A stretch of 43,006 nucleotides of DNA from Gemmatimonadota bacterium (GTDB lineage Bacteria; ARS69): contig JASLLL010000001.1 of NCBI GenBank assembly GCA_030747075.1, positions 142,868-185,873 of the forward strand. The letters run 5' to 3'. Positions 15,805 to 24,351 of this stretch are shown piece by piece. A program made the position numbers and the translations under genes. Within the stretch, counting starts at the first letter, position 1. Each line of letters begins with the position of its first letter. The notes under the pieces are model-generated. The model made no database searches and was not told where the DNA came from. It saw nothing but the letters and a program-made list of their open reading frames with translations.

Positions 15805-16458
15805 ATGGCCGTGGACATGACCCCAGCACCCGTTCGCCGGGGCAAGCGCTCCCGCGAGGAGAGCGGCCGGGGCGCACTGGTCGCGCACGCGGTCCAGTTG
15901 ATGTCCGCGGAAGGAATCCACGGAATGTCGATCGGCGCGCTCGCCCGGCGCTCGGGTTACACCAAGGGCGGCGTGATGGCGCACTTCGAGACGAAAGAGG
16001 AACTCGTTGTCTCCGCGCTGGAAGAAGCCGTCACGATGGCGCGCGGCTTCTTTCGTGAAGAACTCCGCGACGCGGCCACCCCCGGGGACAGACTTGCGCG
16101 CACACTCGACGCGTACGGGAAGTACTGGATGTCGGGGCTCTTCGAGGGCGGCTGTCCGTTCGTGAATCTCGCGGTTCACGCGGTGGACGGGGAGAGCGCC
16201 GTCGGGCGCGCGCTTCACGGCGCAGCCCGGACATTCGTGGAGGACTTCGCGGGGGTTGTGCGGCTCGGGCAGGCCACCGGCGCGTTTCACGCAGGCGCGG
16301 ATGCCCAGGCCGCCGGCGCGAGGATCATGGCGCTCTGCGTCGGGTGCGGATGGTTCTATCGGATGACCGGCGACGGGTCCATCTTCGCCCGGACACAACC
16401 CGCGCTGATGGGAGTCCTCGCGGAACTGCACGCGTCGGTGCCCGAGAAGGTCCGCTAG
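15805..16458 (+). CDS. TetR/AcrR family transcriptional regulator
   Basis: The ATG at 15805 is preceded by GGGAGGA and gives a 217-residue protein. The N-terminal helix-turn-helix is clear: GIHGMSIGALARRSGYTKGG, followed by VMAHFETKEELV (about residues 36-70). The ligand-binding half contains the GGCPFVNL motif common in one TetR subfamily. Such proteins are usually repressors of neighbouring genes. The divergent VanZ-hisS unit starts 145 bp away. The TSUP permease follows tail to tail, with the two stop codons directly abutting (16456-16458 and 16459-16461). The ligand is unknown. Confidence 0.9.
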   Translation: MAVDMTPAPVRRGKRSREESGRGALVAHAVQLMSAEGIHGMSIGALARRSGYTKGGVMAHFETKEELVVSALEEAVTMARGFFREELRDAATPGDRLARTLDAYGKYWMSGLFEGGCPFVNLAVHAVDGESAVGRALHGAARTFVEDFAGVVRLGQATGAFHAGADAQAAGARIMALCVGCGWFYRMTGDGSIFARTQPALMGVLAELHASVPEKVR

Positions 16459-17211
16459 TCACCCGGCGATCAGCCTTGCGGCGGCCAGCACCGCCATCAC
16501 CACGAGTGCCGCGCGAATCCACTTCGGCCCTCTCCGCACGGCCATCCGCGCACCCCACCACGCGCCGACCATGTTCCCCGCACCCAGCGGGATCCCCACG
16601 CTCCAGTCCACCTGCGCGTGGTCGGCAAAGACCCCGACAGAGGGAACGGTGTACAGCAAGACCACGACCACCTTGATGGCGTTCGCGGACACCAGATCGA
16701 ACCCCCCTCCAAGGACGAGAAGCGCGAGGAGCGGAATGCCGACGCCCGCCTGAAGGAACCCGCCATAGAATCCGATCACGGCAGCCAGCGGCAGCATGAC
16801 GCTCGGACGGAAGGAACGACCCGACGACTCCGCCCGCCCCCAGGACGCGGGGCGCACGAACAGCGTGCCCACCACCGCCAGCAACAGACCCGCGGCGATG
16901 AGGCGAAAGGGCTCCGGGTCGATCCGCGCGGCCACCCATGCGCCCAGCAGCGCCATCGGCAGCGCGGGGGCTACCAGAAGAAGCGCATCCCGCGGGAAGA
17001 AGAAGCCCCGCCGCGCGTACGACGGCACCGCCACCAGATTCTGCATCACGATGGCGACGCGGTTGGTTCCGTTCGCCACCTGTGGGGGAAGCCCCAAGAG
17101 CAGGAGCAGCGGAAGCGTGAAGAGCGAACCGCCCCCTCCCACCGTATTGAAGAACCCGGCCACAGCACCGGCGGCAAAGAGTGCGGGAATCCATGCGGGA
17201 GAATCCATCAT
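16459..17211 (-). CDS. TSUP (TauE/SafE) family permease
   Basis: This protein of about 250 residues has seven to eight membrane helices in two related halves. It carries the family motifs GFFNTVGGGGSLFTLPLLLL (N half, about 20-40) and GFYGGFLQAGVGIPLLALLV (C half), each followed by an N-rich turn (ANGTNRVAIVMQN and SANAIKVVVVLLY). TSUP proteins export sulfite, sulfoacetate or related anions, or take up sulfur compounds; the substrate cannot be told here. I use the ATG at 17211, although one codon later and an upstream GTG at 17247 are possible; none has a strong ribosome binding site. Confidence 0.9.
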   Translation of the reverse strand: MMDSPAWIPALFAAGAVAGFFNTVGGGGSLFTLPLLLLLGLPPQVANGTNRVAIVMQNLVAVPSYARRGFFFPRDALLLVAPALPMALLGAWVAARIDPEPFRLIAAGLLLAVVGTLFVRPASWGRAESSGRSFRPSVMLPLAAVIGFYGGFLQAGVGIPLLALLVLGGGFDLVSANAIKVVVVLLYTVPSVGVFADHAQVDWSVGIPLGAGNMVGAWWGARMAVRRGPKWIRAALVVMAVLAAARLIAG

Positions 17212-17259
17212 CGGGTCATTGGAACGCGGACGGGCCGATCTGTCCACGCCGGGAAGCGA

Positions 17260-18015
17260 CTACTCCGTACCACGCATCGTGGCGAGGTTCTCGCGGGCCT
17301 TTGTCGCCAGCGCCCCTTCGGGTTCGTCGCGGATCACGATACTCCACGCGCTCGTGGCCAGCGCGTCCAGACCCAGTTCGTAGTACACCACGCCCAGATT
17401 GAACCGGGCGCGCGTGTATGCGGGGTCCTCGCGCACGGCGTGAAGGAACTGCGCCGCCGCCGACTGAAGGTCGTTCCCCCGATAGTACACAAGCCCCAGA
17501 TTGTAGTGTGCGTCCGGAGACCCCGGGTCGAGACGCAACGCCTCGGTGATCTCCGCTTCCGCTCGAAGGAGGTCGCCCTGCCGATAGTGAATCAGACCCA
17601 GGTTGTTTCGAACATCGGCGTCCTCGGGGTCGCACTCCAGGGCCCGCCGGTAGAACCGCTTGGCGTTGAGATCGTCCCCGAGTGTGTAGTAGAGAAGGCC
17701 GATCCCGAAGTACGCCTCCGTGAAGGTCGGCGAAATCTCGATGGCGCGCAGGTAGTGCTCCAGCGAAAGCTCGTAGTTGTCCTCCTCGAAGAGGTACATC
17801 CCGATGTCGTAGTGAACCTCCGCCGGATAGGCGGCGTGGCAGTGGTCGCGAAGGAAGCGGCGCTGGGCCATGTCGCTCCAGATCACCTCCTGCGCCGGAA
17901 GGTAACCGGCGGCAGCGGGAGCAGGCGCGGGAGGGATGGCGGCCTGAGGGGAGAGCGCTGCCAGGAAGGCAACGCGCGGCCAGCCAGTGCGGAACCACCA
18001 CAATCTTCGCAACAC
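17260..18015 (-). CDS. Exported TPR-repeat protein
   Basis: From the GTG at 18015 (or the TTG right after it, which is better spaced from GGGAGGG) the protein has about 251 residues. A short hydrophobic leader (WPRVAFLAALSPQAAIPPAP) suggests export. The body is five to six consecutive tetratricopeptide repeats (AEVHYDIGMYLFEEDNYELS, AYFGIGLLYYTLGDDLNAKR, VRNNLGLIHYRQGDLLRAEA, AHYNLGLVYYRGNDLQSAAA, ARFNLGVVYYELGLDALATS), each ending in a D-P or similar turn. TPR stacks are protein-protein scaffolds; no partner is evident. It precedes the TSUP gene on the same strand by 48 nt. Confidence 0.85.
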   Translation of the reverse strand: MLRRLWWFRTGWPRVAFLAALSPQAAIPPAPAPAAAGYLPAQEVIWSDMAQRRFLRDHCHAAYPAEVHYDIGMYLFEEDNYELSLEHYLRAIEISPTFTEAYFGIGLLYYTLGDDLNAKRFYRRALECDPEDADVRNNLGLIHYRQGDLLRAEAEITEALRLDPGSPDAHYNLGLVYYRGNDLQSAAAQFLHAVREDPAYTRARFNLGVVYYELGLDALATSAWSIVIRDEPEGALATKARENLATMRGTE

Positions 18016-18313
18016 ACCCTCCCGGCAGCATCCCCGAGGGAGACGGGGCGACCGGAAGGACCGCAAGGAACGCGCCAGAACAGTCGTTTCTGCGGCTTCT
18101 TGCGAAGATTGGGCTGAGGTGGGCTATCCGCGGAACTACGGCCGGTTCAGCCCGGCCGGTTCCGGACCCGGAGGGAGGGCGGGGCGGGCTGGCGCCCCGA
18201 AATCGGGGACATTCCCGCTGGCGTGCGGGGCGGATCCCACGCAGAAAGCCCTACCCCGGGAGAACCTGGAGCAGGGCATTCCGTGGATGACGACGAACAG
18301 CGAAGGCCGGCGA
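18016..18313. other. Intergenic region with two hairpins
   Basis: No gene is supported. GGCCGG (18140-18145) pairs with CCGGCC (18152-18157) and CCCCG (18195-18199) pairs with CGGGG (18204-18208). They lie downstream of the minus-strand HTH gene and upstream of the TPR gene, so one may end the first transcript. Confidence 0.35.
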
Positions 18314-18499
18314 CTATTCCGTCGCGAACATCTCGTCGAGAACTTCCTTCTTGAAGCGCCACTGGCCCCCGACCTTGATCCCGGGAATCTTGCCACGCTT
18401 CACCAGTCGGTAAAGGGTCCACTTCTTGATGTGAAGGTAGTCAGCGGCTTCCGTAATATCCATGATGCCGTTGACGCTGCGTTCGATGTTGTTCTCCAT
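18314..18499 (-). CDS. Excisionase-family (MerR-like) single-domain HTH protein
   Basis: This 61-residue protein is almost entirely one winged-helix DNA-binding domain of the excisionase/HTH_17 type: MDITEAADYLHIKKWTLYRL, then VKRGKIPGIKVGGQWRF and a final helix KKEVLDEMF. GGGGAG precedes the ATG. Despite the family name, no integrase, att site or phage gene is near, so a stand-alone regulator is more likely. A perfect palindrome lies 40-57 nt upstream of its start. A second protein of the same type is encoded at 26053-26283. Confidence 0.85.
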   Translation of the reverse strand: MENNIERSVNGIMDITEAADYLHIKKWTLYRLVKRGKIPGIKVGGQWRFKKEVLDEMFATE

Positions 18500-18538
18500 G
18501 GTATCTCCCCGTCGTCATCGGTCAGGGCGGGCGTTGCA

Positions 18539-18556
18539 CGATCAACACCTTGATCG
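18539..18556. promoter_or_regulatory. Palindrome upstream of HTH gene, operator candidate
   Basis: CGATCAA (18539-18545) and TTGATCG (18550-18556) form a perfect inverted repeat with a CACC spacer, inside the 255-bp gap upstream of the HTH gene. The position suits an operator for autoregulation. The rest of the gap (18557-18754) shows no gene. Confidence 0.4.
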
Positions 18557-18754
18557 TCCGTTTACCCCGCCCTCTTTAGGGTTTCCTCGGCGCGCTCGGC
18601 GCTCTCTTGTTCCCTGTGCCTGAAAACGGCGGATTCATCGGCTGGATTGAGTGGAGAATGGGCAGATGCGGGGATTTTTTCGGTGAAACACCGGATCCGC
18701 AGAGGAGCGGGCCGGATCGGGTCTTCCCCGAATCCGGCCCTGGACGCGTTCGTG

Positions 18755-19654
18755 TCAGGTCCGGGGGGACGCCACCCCGGCCTTCGATTGCACCCTCCGT
18801 TCCACAAACCGTGCGAAGTTCGTGGAAGTGACCACTTGCTGGGAGACCGGTACGCCTGTCGTGATGCGTCGGCTCTCCATTCCCGAGAAGTACTCCAGAA
18901 GCTGGTTGCAGACCTCCAGCCCGATGCCGCGAGCCGCCAACCTCCTGCGAGCCTCGTCCCCCTCGACCCTCACATGGCAGACCCGGCACCCCAACGCCTC
19001 GGTGAGGACCTCCGCGCACCGGTCGGGGGTGAGATCCTCCGGGCCATACAGTTCCTGCACGGACTGTCCCACCCAACTGCTGTCCAGTATCCGCGCCACC
19101 ACCGACAGGACGACATCCCGGCCGGCAATCATCGGGATCTGCGCCCCGCCTGAAAGCGGCAGGTAGAGCGTCCCTTCGTCCCGGATGGAGTCGAGACTCC
19201 AGATAAGATCCTCCATGAGGAGGACGGGTCTTAAGTGCGTGATGTTCTTCGATGCCTGATTCAGGAGTATTTCGACATCGTGCAACCCGTTGGCGTGGCC
19301 TGCGCCACGACTCAGGTGGGCTCCAAAGGCGGACAGGTTGATGACGCGGGGGATCTCGTTGGCGCGGATCGCTTCGGCGGCGATTCGACCCAGTCTGTTC
19401 TGGTAGGCGCGCGGGTTCTTCTCTCCCGCCCCTGCGGGCGTGGCCCAGAAGAGAATGTCCGCAAGTCGCAGGGCTCTCTTCACAAAGGAAGCGTTCTCCG
19501 GGCTTCCTTTCCGCACGAGCAGTCCACGATCAATGAGATCCTGAACTCCCGCGGGGTTTTCTGAGAGGGCGACCACTTCGGCGCCGGTGTCGATCAGCAT
19601 GGACACCAGCGAATGGCTGAGCTTTCCTTCAGGGGCAGCAACGATGATCTTCAT
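18755..19654 (-). CDS. NmrA-like/atypical SDR nucleotide-sugar-epimerase-fold protein
   Basis: This 299-residue protein has a Rossmann start (MKIIVAAPEGKLSHSLVSML, then AEVVALSEN). The layout matches NmrA-like NAD(P)-binding proteins: a strand ending in a small loop, FWATPAG (about 75-81), VINLSAFGAHLSRGAGHANG (about 104-123), ITHLRPVLLMEDL (about 138-150) and a C-terminal part resembling the NmrA substrate region. The Gly-rich GxxGxxG loop is replaced by APEGKLS, so cofactor binding is uncertain. Members act as redox-sensing regulators or oxidoreductases. AAGGGG lies before the ATG. It stands alone, divergent from the DUF523 gene. Confidence 0.8.
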   Translation of the reverse strand: MKIIVAAPEGKLSHSLVSMLIDTGAEVVALSENPAGVQDLIDRGLLVRKGSPENASFVKRALRLADILFWATPAGAGEKNPRAYQNRLGRIAAEAIRANEIPRVINLSAFGAHLSRGAGHANGLHDVEILLNQASKNITHLRPVLLMEDLIWSLDSIRDEGTLYLPLSGGAQIPMIAGRDVVLSVVARILDSSWVGQSVQELYGPEDLTPDRCAEVLTEALGCRVCHVRVEGDEARRRLAARGIGLEVCNQLLEYFSGMESRRITTGVPVSQQVVTSTNFARFVERRVQSKAGVASPRT

Positions 19655-19703
19655 GATCCATTCCCCTTGCGAGATACAATCACGGGTCCCGGGGGAACGC
19701 CTC

Positions 19704-19733
19704 TTGTAGGCATGGCGTACCCCAATCTATACT
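19704..19733 (+). promoter_or_regulatory. Sigma70-like promoter candidate for DUF523 gene
   Basis: TTGTAG (19704-19709) and TATACT (19728-19733) are 18 bp apart on the plus strand; the -10 matches five of six consensus positions. It lies about 75 bp before the chosen start of the DUF523 gene. Confidence 0.4.
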
Positions 19734-19808
19734 CACATCCCGCTGCGTATTCCATGCCGGTGAGTGTCGTTTCTCTCTCCGCCTGCCCCTTTGGAGCTGT
19801 CCGTTACG

Positions 19809-20342
19809 ATGGGTACCCAAGCGCGCATCGTCGTCTCCGCCTGCCTGCTGGGTGAGCGCGTCCGCTACGACGGCGGGCACTGCCGTGCTGAGGCAATCCT
19901 CCGGAAAATGGGACCGTCCGTGGAGTGGGTTCCGCTCTGCCCGGAGGCCGATGCCGGGTTGGGAGTACCTCGTGAGACCATCGACCTCGTGCGGGCGGGG
20001 GGTGCGCTTCGCCTCCTCGGCACCGAGACGCGCACCGATCACACTCAGGCCATGCGCCGGTGGGCCACGAAACGCGCGAAGGCACTCCGTGAGGCGGGCG
20101 TGGACGGATGCGTTCTGAAGGCGCGGTCACCGAGTTGCGGAGTGGGCAGCGCGCGAGTTCTGGACGGACACGGAGCGGAACACGCGCGGGAAGACGGGAT
20201 GTTCGCGCGGGCTGTCCGGGAGGCCATGCCGAGTCTCCCCGTGGCGGAGGAGTCGGACCTCGAGGAACCCACCGCCCTGCGGGAGTTCCTCGAAGCCGTC
20301 CTCCACCATGCCCGGGAGAGGGCCGGGTCGACTAGCGGGTGA
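19809..20342 (+). CDS. DUF523 family protein (TudS-like thiouracil desulfidase)
   Basis: The 177-residue protein starts MGTQARIVVSACLLGERVRY and carries the DUF523 signatures: SACLLG, WVPLCPEADAGLGVPRE, and LKARSPSCG. The three Cys (in ACLLG, PLCPE and PSCG) are the ones that hold a [4Fe-4S] cluster in characterised TudS desulfidases, which remove sulfur from thiouracil or thio-UMP. The second Cys of the usual CLLGxxCRYDG motif is Val here. The ATG at 19809 is chosen by homology; a GTG 45 nt upstream is possible. The last 11 nt overlap the tail of the converging beta-propeller gene. Confidence 0.85.
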   Translation: MGTQARIVVSACLLGERVRYDGGHCRAEAILRKMGPSVEWVPLCPEADAGLGVPRETIDLVRAGGALRLLGTETRTDHTQAMRRWATKRAKALREAGVDGCVLKARSPSCGVGSARVLDGHGAEHAREDGMFARAVREAMPSLPVAEESDLEEPTALREFLEAVLHHARERAGSTSG

Positions 20343-22839
20343 CGATCAACTTCCTGGAGATCCGCTCTTCCCCCGCCTTCAGCACCGCAAAGTAGACGCC
20401 GGACGGCACATCATCCGTGAGCCAGTCGGCCATTCGGATGAGTCCGTCGCCTGCGGGAATCTCCGCAACGCGACTGACCAGTCGGCCTGCGACATCGTGA
20501 ATGTCGAGCGTCACGACCCCGGCATACTTCGCGGCAAACCGAAGCGTGGCCTGATCCGTCACCGGGTTCGGCCAGGGCGCGTCGAGCATGAGATTCCGCG
20601 GCCCCGCCTGCACGCCCGTCTCCACGCCTGTGCTCATGGAGGTGATGTCCACCTCCCACATTCCGCGCCCATAGGTGCCCGCCACGAGTTTGCCGCCCGA
20701 GCGGTGAATCTCCAGATCTGAGACGACGACATTCGGGAGGCCGGTCTCAAACGGGGACCAGCTTCCTCCGGCATCGAGCGATGCCCAGACGCCGACATCG
20801 GTTCCAATGAACCAGTGGTCCGTGTTCGACCAGTCCACCGCGATCGCGTTCACCGGCTGGGAGGGGAAGTTCGACGACTTGTCGGTCCAGGTGGATCCGC
20901 TGTCGGTGGTGAGCGCAATGTGGCTGGTTCCATCTCCGTAGCCGGAGAAGACGACGATGGCGGAGTTCGTATCGGTCGGGTGCGCCAGTATCTTCGTCAC
21001 GCCCCCGGTCGAAAACCCGTACGGCGAAGCCTGCGTCCAGCTCCCTCCGTCATCGGTCGTTTGATACACTCCGGACCCCGCAGTCCAGACGACATTTCCA
21101 TCTACCGGGCTGATCGAGATCCAGGTGGCGGTCTGCCCGCCGACATTGGTCCAGTTGGATCCGCCGTTCAAGGTGCGGAAGATCCCGTCGCTGGACGAGG
21201 TGTAGAGATGGTTGGGTGTTACCTGGTCTTCATCCACCGGGGCGACCCACGCGCCGGTGCCCGTGATGCCGCTGTTGATCTGTGACCATCCCGTACCGCC
21301 GTTGGAGGTCTTCCGGTGGTCTCCGTAATAGAGTTCCGCGTAGATCACATTGGCGGAAGTGGGCTTGACATTGCAGACCATCCCGTCGCCACCGAGGATG
21401 TAGGTCCAGTTGGATGTTCCGGTCCACTTGTCGGTGCCATTGTCCTGGCTGCCGCCCACGGCAATGGTCGGGCTCGATTGCGCCACGCAGATGTCGTAGA
21501 ACTGGAAAGTCACGAGTCCGTTGTTCAGGTCCGTCCAGCTGGTGCCATCGTTCTGTGAGCGGTAGATCCCGCCGTCGTTCGCGACCCAGAGATTCGAGTT
21601 GCTCCCCGGCTCGTAGCGGACTGCATGGTAGTCCACATGAACCCAGTTCCCGATCTGGCTGTAGCCCGTCCCGCCGTTGGTGGACCGATAGAGACGCACG
21701 CCTCCGGCGATGATGCGGTCGGCGTTGTTCGGATCCGCCGCGAGGATCAGGTTGTACCAGCCCTGCCCGCCACCGATGTTGGGGTTGGCGCCAGAGCGTT
21801 GCGTCCAGGTGGAGCCGCCGTCCGTAGACCGATAGACGCCGGTCGTCCCGCCGTTGCTCGAGTTCTCGGAGTAGAGTGCGTAGATGTAGTCGGGGTTGGC
21901 GGCGGTCACCGCGATCTTCGACTTCCCGACCGTCCAGGACGAGGGCTGCCCCGTTCCGGCCTTTGCCCAGGTGAGTCCGTCGTCGGTGGAGATCTTGACA
22001 TTGTTTCCCGACGCGGAGGACCCCTTGACCGTGTAGACGGTATTCGGGTCTCCCGGCTTCCACTTGACATCGTAGTAGTCGTCGCCGGTCTTCACATCGA
22101 TCCAGGTGTTCCCATCATCCGTGGAGCGCCACAGGCCGTCCATCGCGCCCGCGAGAATGGTCCCCGTCGTGGCGTTTGCCTCCATGGCGTGGAAGCCGCT
22201 GTTGCTTCCCGATGGCTTGGTGTAGTCCGTCGTGTTCCAGGTGGCGCCCGCGTCGGTCGACTTGAGAATGCCGACGCCGTGGACATCGCCGTTCGCGCCC
22301 TCGCCCGTGCCGATCAGGACAATGTCCGGATTCCAAGGCAGCACGCAGACCGCGCCAATGGCGATCGACGGGATCTCGTCGGAAATGGGCGCCCAACTCG
22401 ACCCGTAGTCCGTGCTCTTCCAGAGTCCGCCGCTGGCGGAGCCCGCATAAACGATGTTCACATCGCTCGGGTGGAAGTCGATATCGAGCATTCGCCCGGC
22501 GTAGTTGCCCGGCCCCAGCGAGAACCAGGTCGACCTTGAGGAGGCGGGCCGCGCCGCTTCCATCTCCCGCTTCGCTTCCCAGGCCTTCCAGCGCGCGTCC
22601 GGGGCCGGGCCTTCCCCGTTCACAAGTCGCTGCTCGCGGAACCACTTGATCCGGTTGTACGGCTTCCAGCCGCTGCCGCGCGTGTCCTGAAGTTCGGGAT
22701 GGGCCTCGAAGTGTCGGGCCATGCCGTCGATCCATGCATCGGTCCGGTCGACTTCCGGCGCGGAAACGGCGGGGGCGGGCAGCGTCGCAAGAAGGGCGAC
22801 CATCACCACCGTCGCCAGCGAGATTCGAAGTGTATTCAT
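20332..22839 (-). CDS. Exported Asp-box (BNR/sortilin-like) beta-propeller with FlgD-like C-terminal domain
   Basis: From the ATG at 22839 the protein has 835 residues. A signal peptide comes first (MNTLRISLATVVMVALLATL, then PAPAVSA). The body holds about twelve Asp-box motifs of the form S-x-D-x-G-x-x-W, for example LWKSTDYGSSW, LWRSTDDGNTW, VYRSTDGGSTW, VYQTTDDGGSW and VWASLDAGGSW. They are spaced about 45-60 residues apart, as in VPS10/sortilin and sialidase-like propellers. The last 75 residues form a FlgD-like domain (VTLDIHDVAGRLVSRV, then DVPSGVYFAVLKAG and RKLIVTR), the likely sorting or anchoring signal. No enzymatic site is evident. It should be secreted or cell-surface, with binding or adhesive function. 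Confidence 0.87.
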   Translation of the reverse strand: MNTLRISLATVVMVALLATLPAPAVSAPEVDRTDAWIDGMARHFEAHPELQDTRGSGWKPYNRIKWFREQRLVNGEGPAPDARWKAWEAKREMEAARPASSRSTWFSLGPGNYAGRMLDIDFHPSDVNIVYAGSASGGLWKSTDYGSSWAPISDEIPSIAIGAVCVLPWNPDIVLIGTGEGANGDVHGVGILKSTDAGATWNTTDYTKPSGSNSGFHAMEANATTGTILAGAMDGLWRSTDDGNTWIDVKTGDDYYDVKWKPGDPNTVYTVKGSSASGNNVKISTDDGLTWAKAGTGQPSSWTVGKSKIAVTAANPDYIYALYSENSSNGGTTGVYRSTDGGSTWTQRSGANPNIGGGQGWYNLILAADPNNADRIIAGGVRLYRSTNGGTGYSQIGNWVHVDYHAVRYEPGSNSNLWVANDGGIYRSQNDGTSWTDLNNGLVTFQFYDICVAQSSPTIAVGGSQDNGTDKWTGTSNWTYILGGDGMVCNVKPTSANVIYAELYYGDHRKTSNGGTGWSQINSGITGTGAWVAPVDEDQVTPNHLYTSSSDGIFRTLNGGSNWTNVGGQTATWISISPVDGNVVWTAGSGVYQTTDDGGSWTQASPYGFSTGGVTKILAHPTDTNSAIVVFSGYGDGTSHIALTTDSGSTWTDKSSNFPSQPVNAIAVDWSNTDHWFIGTDVGVWASLDAGGSWSPFETGLPNVVVSDLEIHRSGGKLVAGTYGRGMWEVDITSMSTGVETGVQAGPRNLMLDAPWPNPVTDQATLRFAAKYAGVVTLDIHDVAGRLVSRVAEIPAGDGLIRMADWLTDDVPSGVYFAVLKAGEERISRKLIVTR

Positions 22840-22998
22840 GGGTGGGATTCCTCTCGGTCCTGGATGTCTGATGGGAACGCACGGTCGGGGAGGAGACGCG
22901 TGAGCACAATCCTGCGTGGATACTACCACACTTGGCGACAAATCTCACGCCGGGCGGAAGCGGAGGGCGTAGCGAGGGGCTGAGTCAGGGTTCAGGCC

Positions 22999-23027
22999 GC
23001 TCAGGGGGCGAGCGCCACCCCCTGAGC
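22999..23027. terminator. Perfect 10-bp hairpin after the thioredoxin gene
   Basis: GCTCAGGGGG (22999-23008) pairs perfectly with CCCCCTGAGC (23018-23027) around a 9-nt loop. It starts 9 nt beyond the stop of the thioredoxin-like gene (minus strand). It lacks a U-tract, so termination is inferred from position and strength. Confidence 0.5.
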
Positions 23028-23036
23028 GAAAATGGT

Positions 23037-24233
23037 CTAGTCCGTCTCACCCGCCAGTTCTGCAAAGCGGGTTTCCTGCCCCTTGTAATGCTCGTTCTCG
23101 GGATCCTCTTTCCGCGCAACACGCATGGTCGCAAGGGCTTCCACCGGGCGGCCCCGGGCGTTCTGGATCTCCGCAAGGGTGTCAAGAATATGTCCCCTCG
23201 CGCTGCCCTCCGACGACAACTCCACGCCACGGGTGGCCAGTTCCTCCGCCTCTTCCAGATTCACGCCGTTCTCAAAGCACCACCACGCGAAGCTGTTGAG
23301 TTCACGCGCGTCCTCCCGCCAGCCCTCCTCAAGGAGTACCCGCTTGTGCCGGAGCGCCGCTTCGGCATCTCCGTTGACACGCAGTTCGTAGTCCGGGCGA
23401 AGCGCAAGCACCTGCTGCGCCACGCTCTCATCTTCCGAGCCTTCCGCGCCCTCGACGGCCGCCTTGATGTAGGGCGTCGCAAAGTCTTCATCGCCCAGCA
23501 CTCCTTCCGCCCAGCGAATGATTGACGACACGCGCAGAAGGTCCGTCGGGGTCGCCTTCTCGGAAGCCACCACCGCATCCGCCGCCGCGGCAATCTCCTC
23601 CTGCGTCCCCTCGCCATTCTCCATGAGGTGGTAGATGCGGCACCGGAGGATGTCGTCCTCGCGCTTCACATCCTCCCGCGATTCCATTTCGATCGCCTTC
23701 AGATAGAGCGCGATCGCCGCCTCATACTTCCCCTGCGATTCCTCAATGCGGGCCAGTGACACCGCCCCTGCCCCGGTGGGATTCTCACCGAATCGAACGC
23801 GCTTCTCGTCGATCGTGGCCAGGTCCGCTGTCGCGCTGGCAAGGCGTTCGGTGAACCCGTCCGCATCGCCGTATCCGGCCCACACATCGATGGCCGCCCC
23901 CTCGGCGTTCATCAGAACGAAGGTCGGGAAACCGCTGACCCCGTAACGGGCCGCGAGGTCCACGCCCTCGCCCTTCTCGGCATCCACCCGGAAGAGGATG
24001 ACCGGTTCCAGCGCCTTCTGCATGTTCTCATCGCTATCCACCGCACGGGCGAATGTCTTGCAGGGGCCTCACCAGTCGGCGAAGAAGTCCACAAGCAGCG
24101 GGACATTGCGAGACGCGGACCAGGCTCGGGCCTCTTCGAAGGTGGTCGGTTCGGTCGGCGCCTTCGTCCGGGAGCAACCCGCAAGGGCGACCCCAATCCC
24201 GGCGACCAGGAGAACGCGGGTGGAGATATGCAT
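23037..24233 (-). CDS. Selenocysteine thioredoxin-like lipoprotein with TPR region (in-frame UGA)
   Basis: Read with the TGA at 24071-24069 as selenocysteine, the frame gives a 398-residue protein. The ATG at 24233 follows AAGGAAA by 5 nt and starts a lipoprotein signal peptide (hydrophobic VLLVAGIGVALAG, lipobox LAGC with Cys20). A thioredoxin fold follows: PLLVDFFADW, then U55-G-P-C58-K. The TGA replaces the first, nucleophilic Cys of canonical WCGPCK. The fold continues with VILFRVDAEKGEG and the cis-Pro loop VSGFPTFVLM (about residue 87). Residues 150-398 are helical with TPR-like repeats (IEESQGKYEAAIALYLKAIE, and near the end RGRPVEALATMRVARKEDPE). Without recoding, a gene finder would start at the GTG at 24041 and lose the signal and active site. 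A hairpin fitting a bacterial SECIS lies just after the TGA. A role as an envelope thiol or peroxide reductase is inferred. Confidence 0.85.
24036..24071 (-). promoter_or_regulatory. Bacterial SECIS-like element with UGA codon
   Basis: On the minus strand the UGA (24071-24069) is followed by 14 nt, then AUUCGCC (24054-24048), the loop CGUGC (24047-24043) and GGUGGAU (24042-24036). All seven positions pair (two are G-U). The loop begins 21 nt after the UGA and has G at its second position, within the known limits for bacterial SECIS (about 16-37 nt, G among the first two loop bases). The loop contains GU, as in the SelB-binding loop of E. coli fdhF. Confidence 0.7.
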
Positions 24234-24351
24234 TTCGGTTTCCTTTCGTGGGGGAATGGGAGACGAAGGCTAGCACCGGGTGGAGAACGCTGCAACCGGC
24301 GACGCGGGATGGGATGCCGACGCGCGTGCGGCAACCGCGCATCACGCCGGG

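Noticed and set aside
18314-18499. Excisionase-like protein as a sign of an integrated phage or genomic island
   Set aside because: No integrase, phage structural gene, att repeats or tRNA nearby, and neighbouring genes share the window's composition.
20815-22540. Plus-strand open frames opposite the beta-propeller gene
   Set aside because: They are antisense images of the repeated Asp-box codons and have no start signals or domains.
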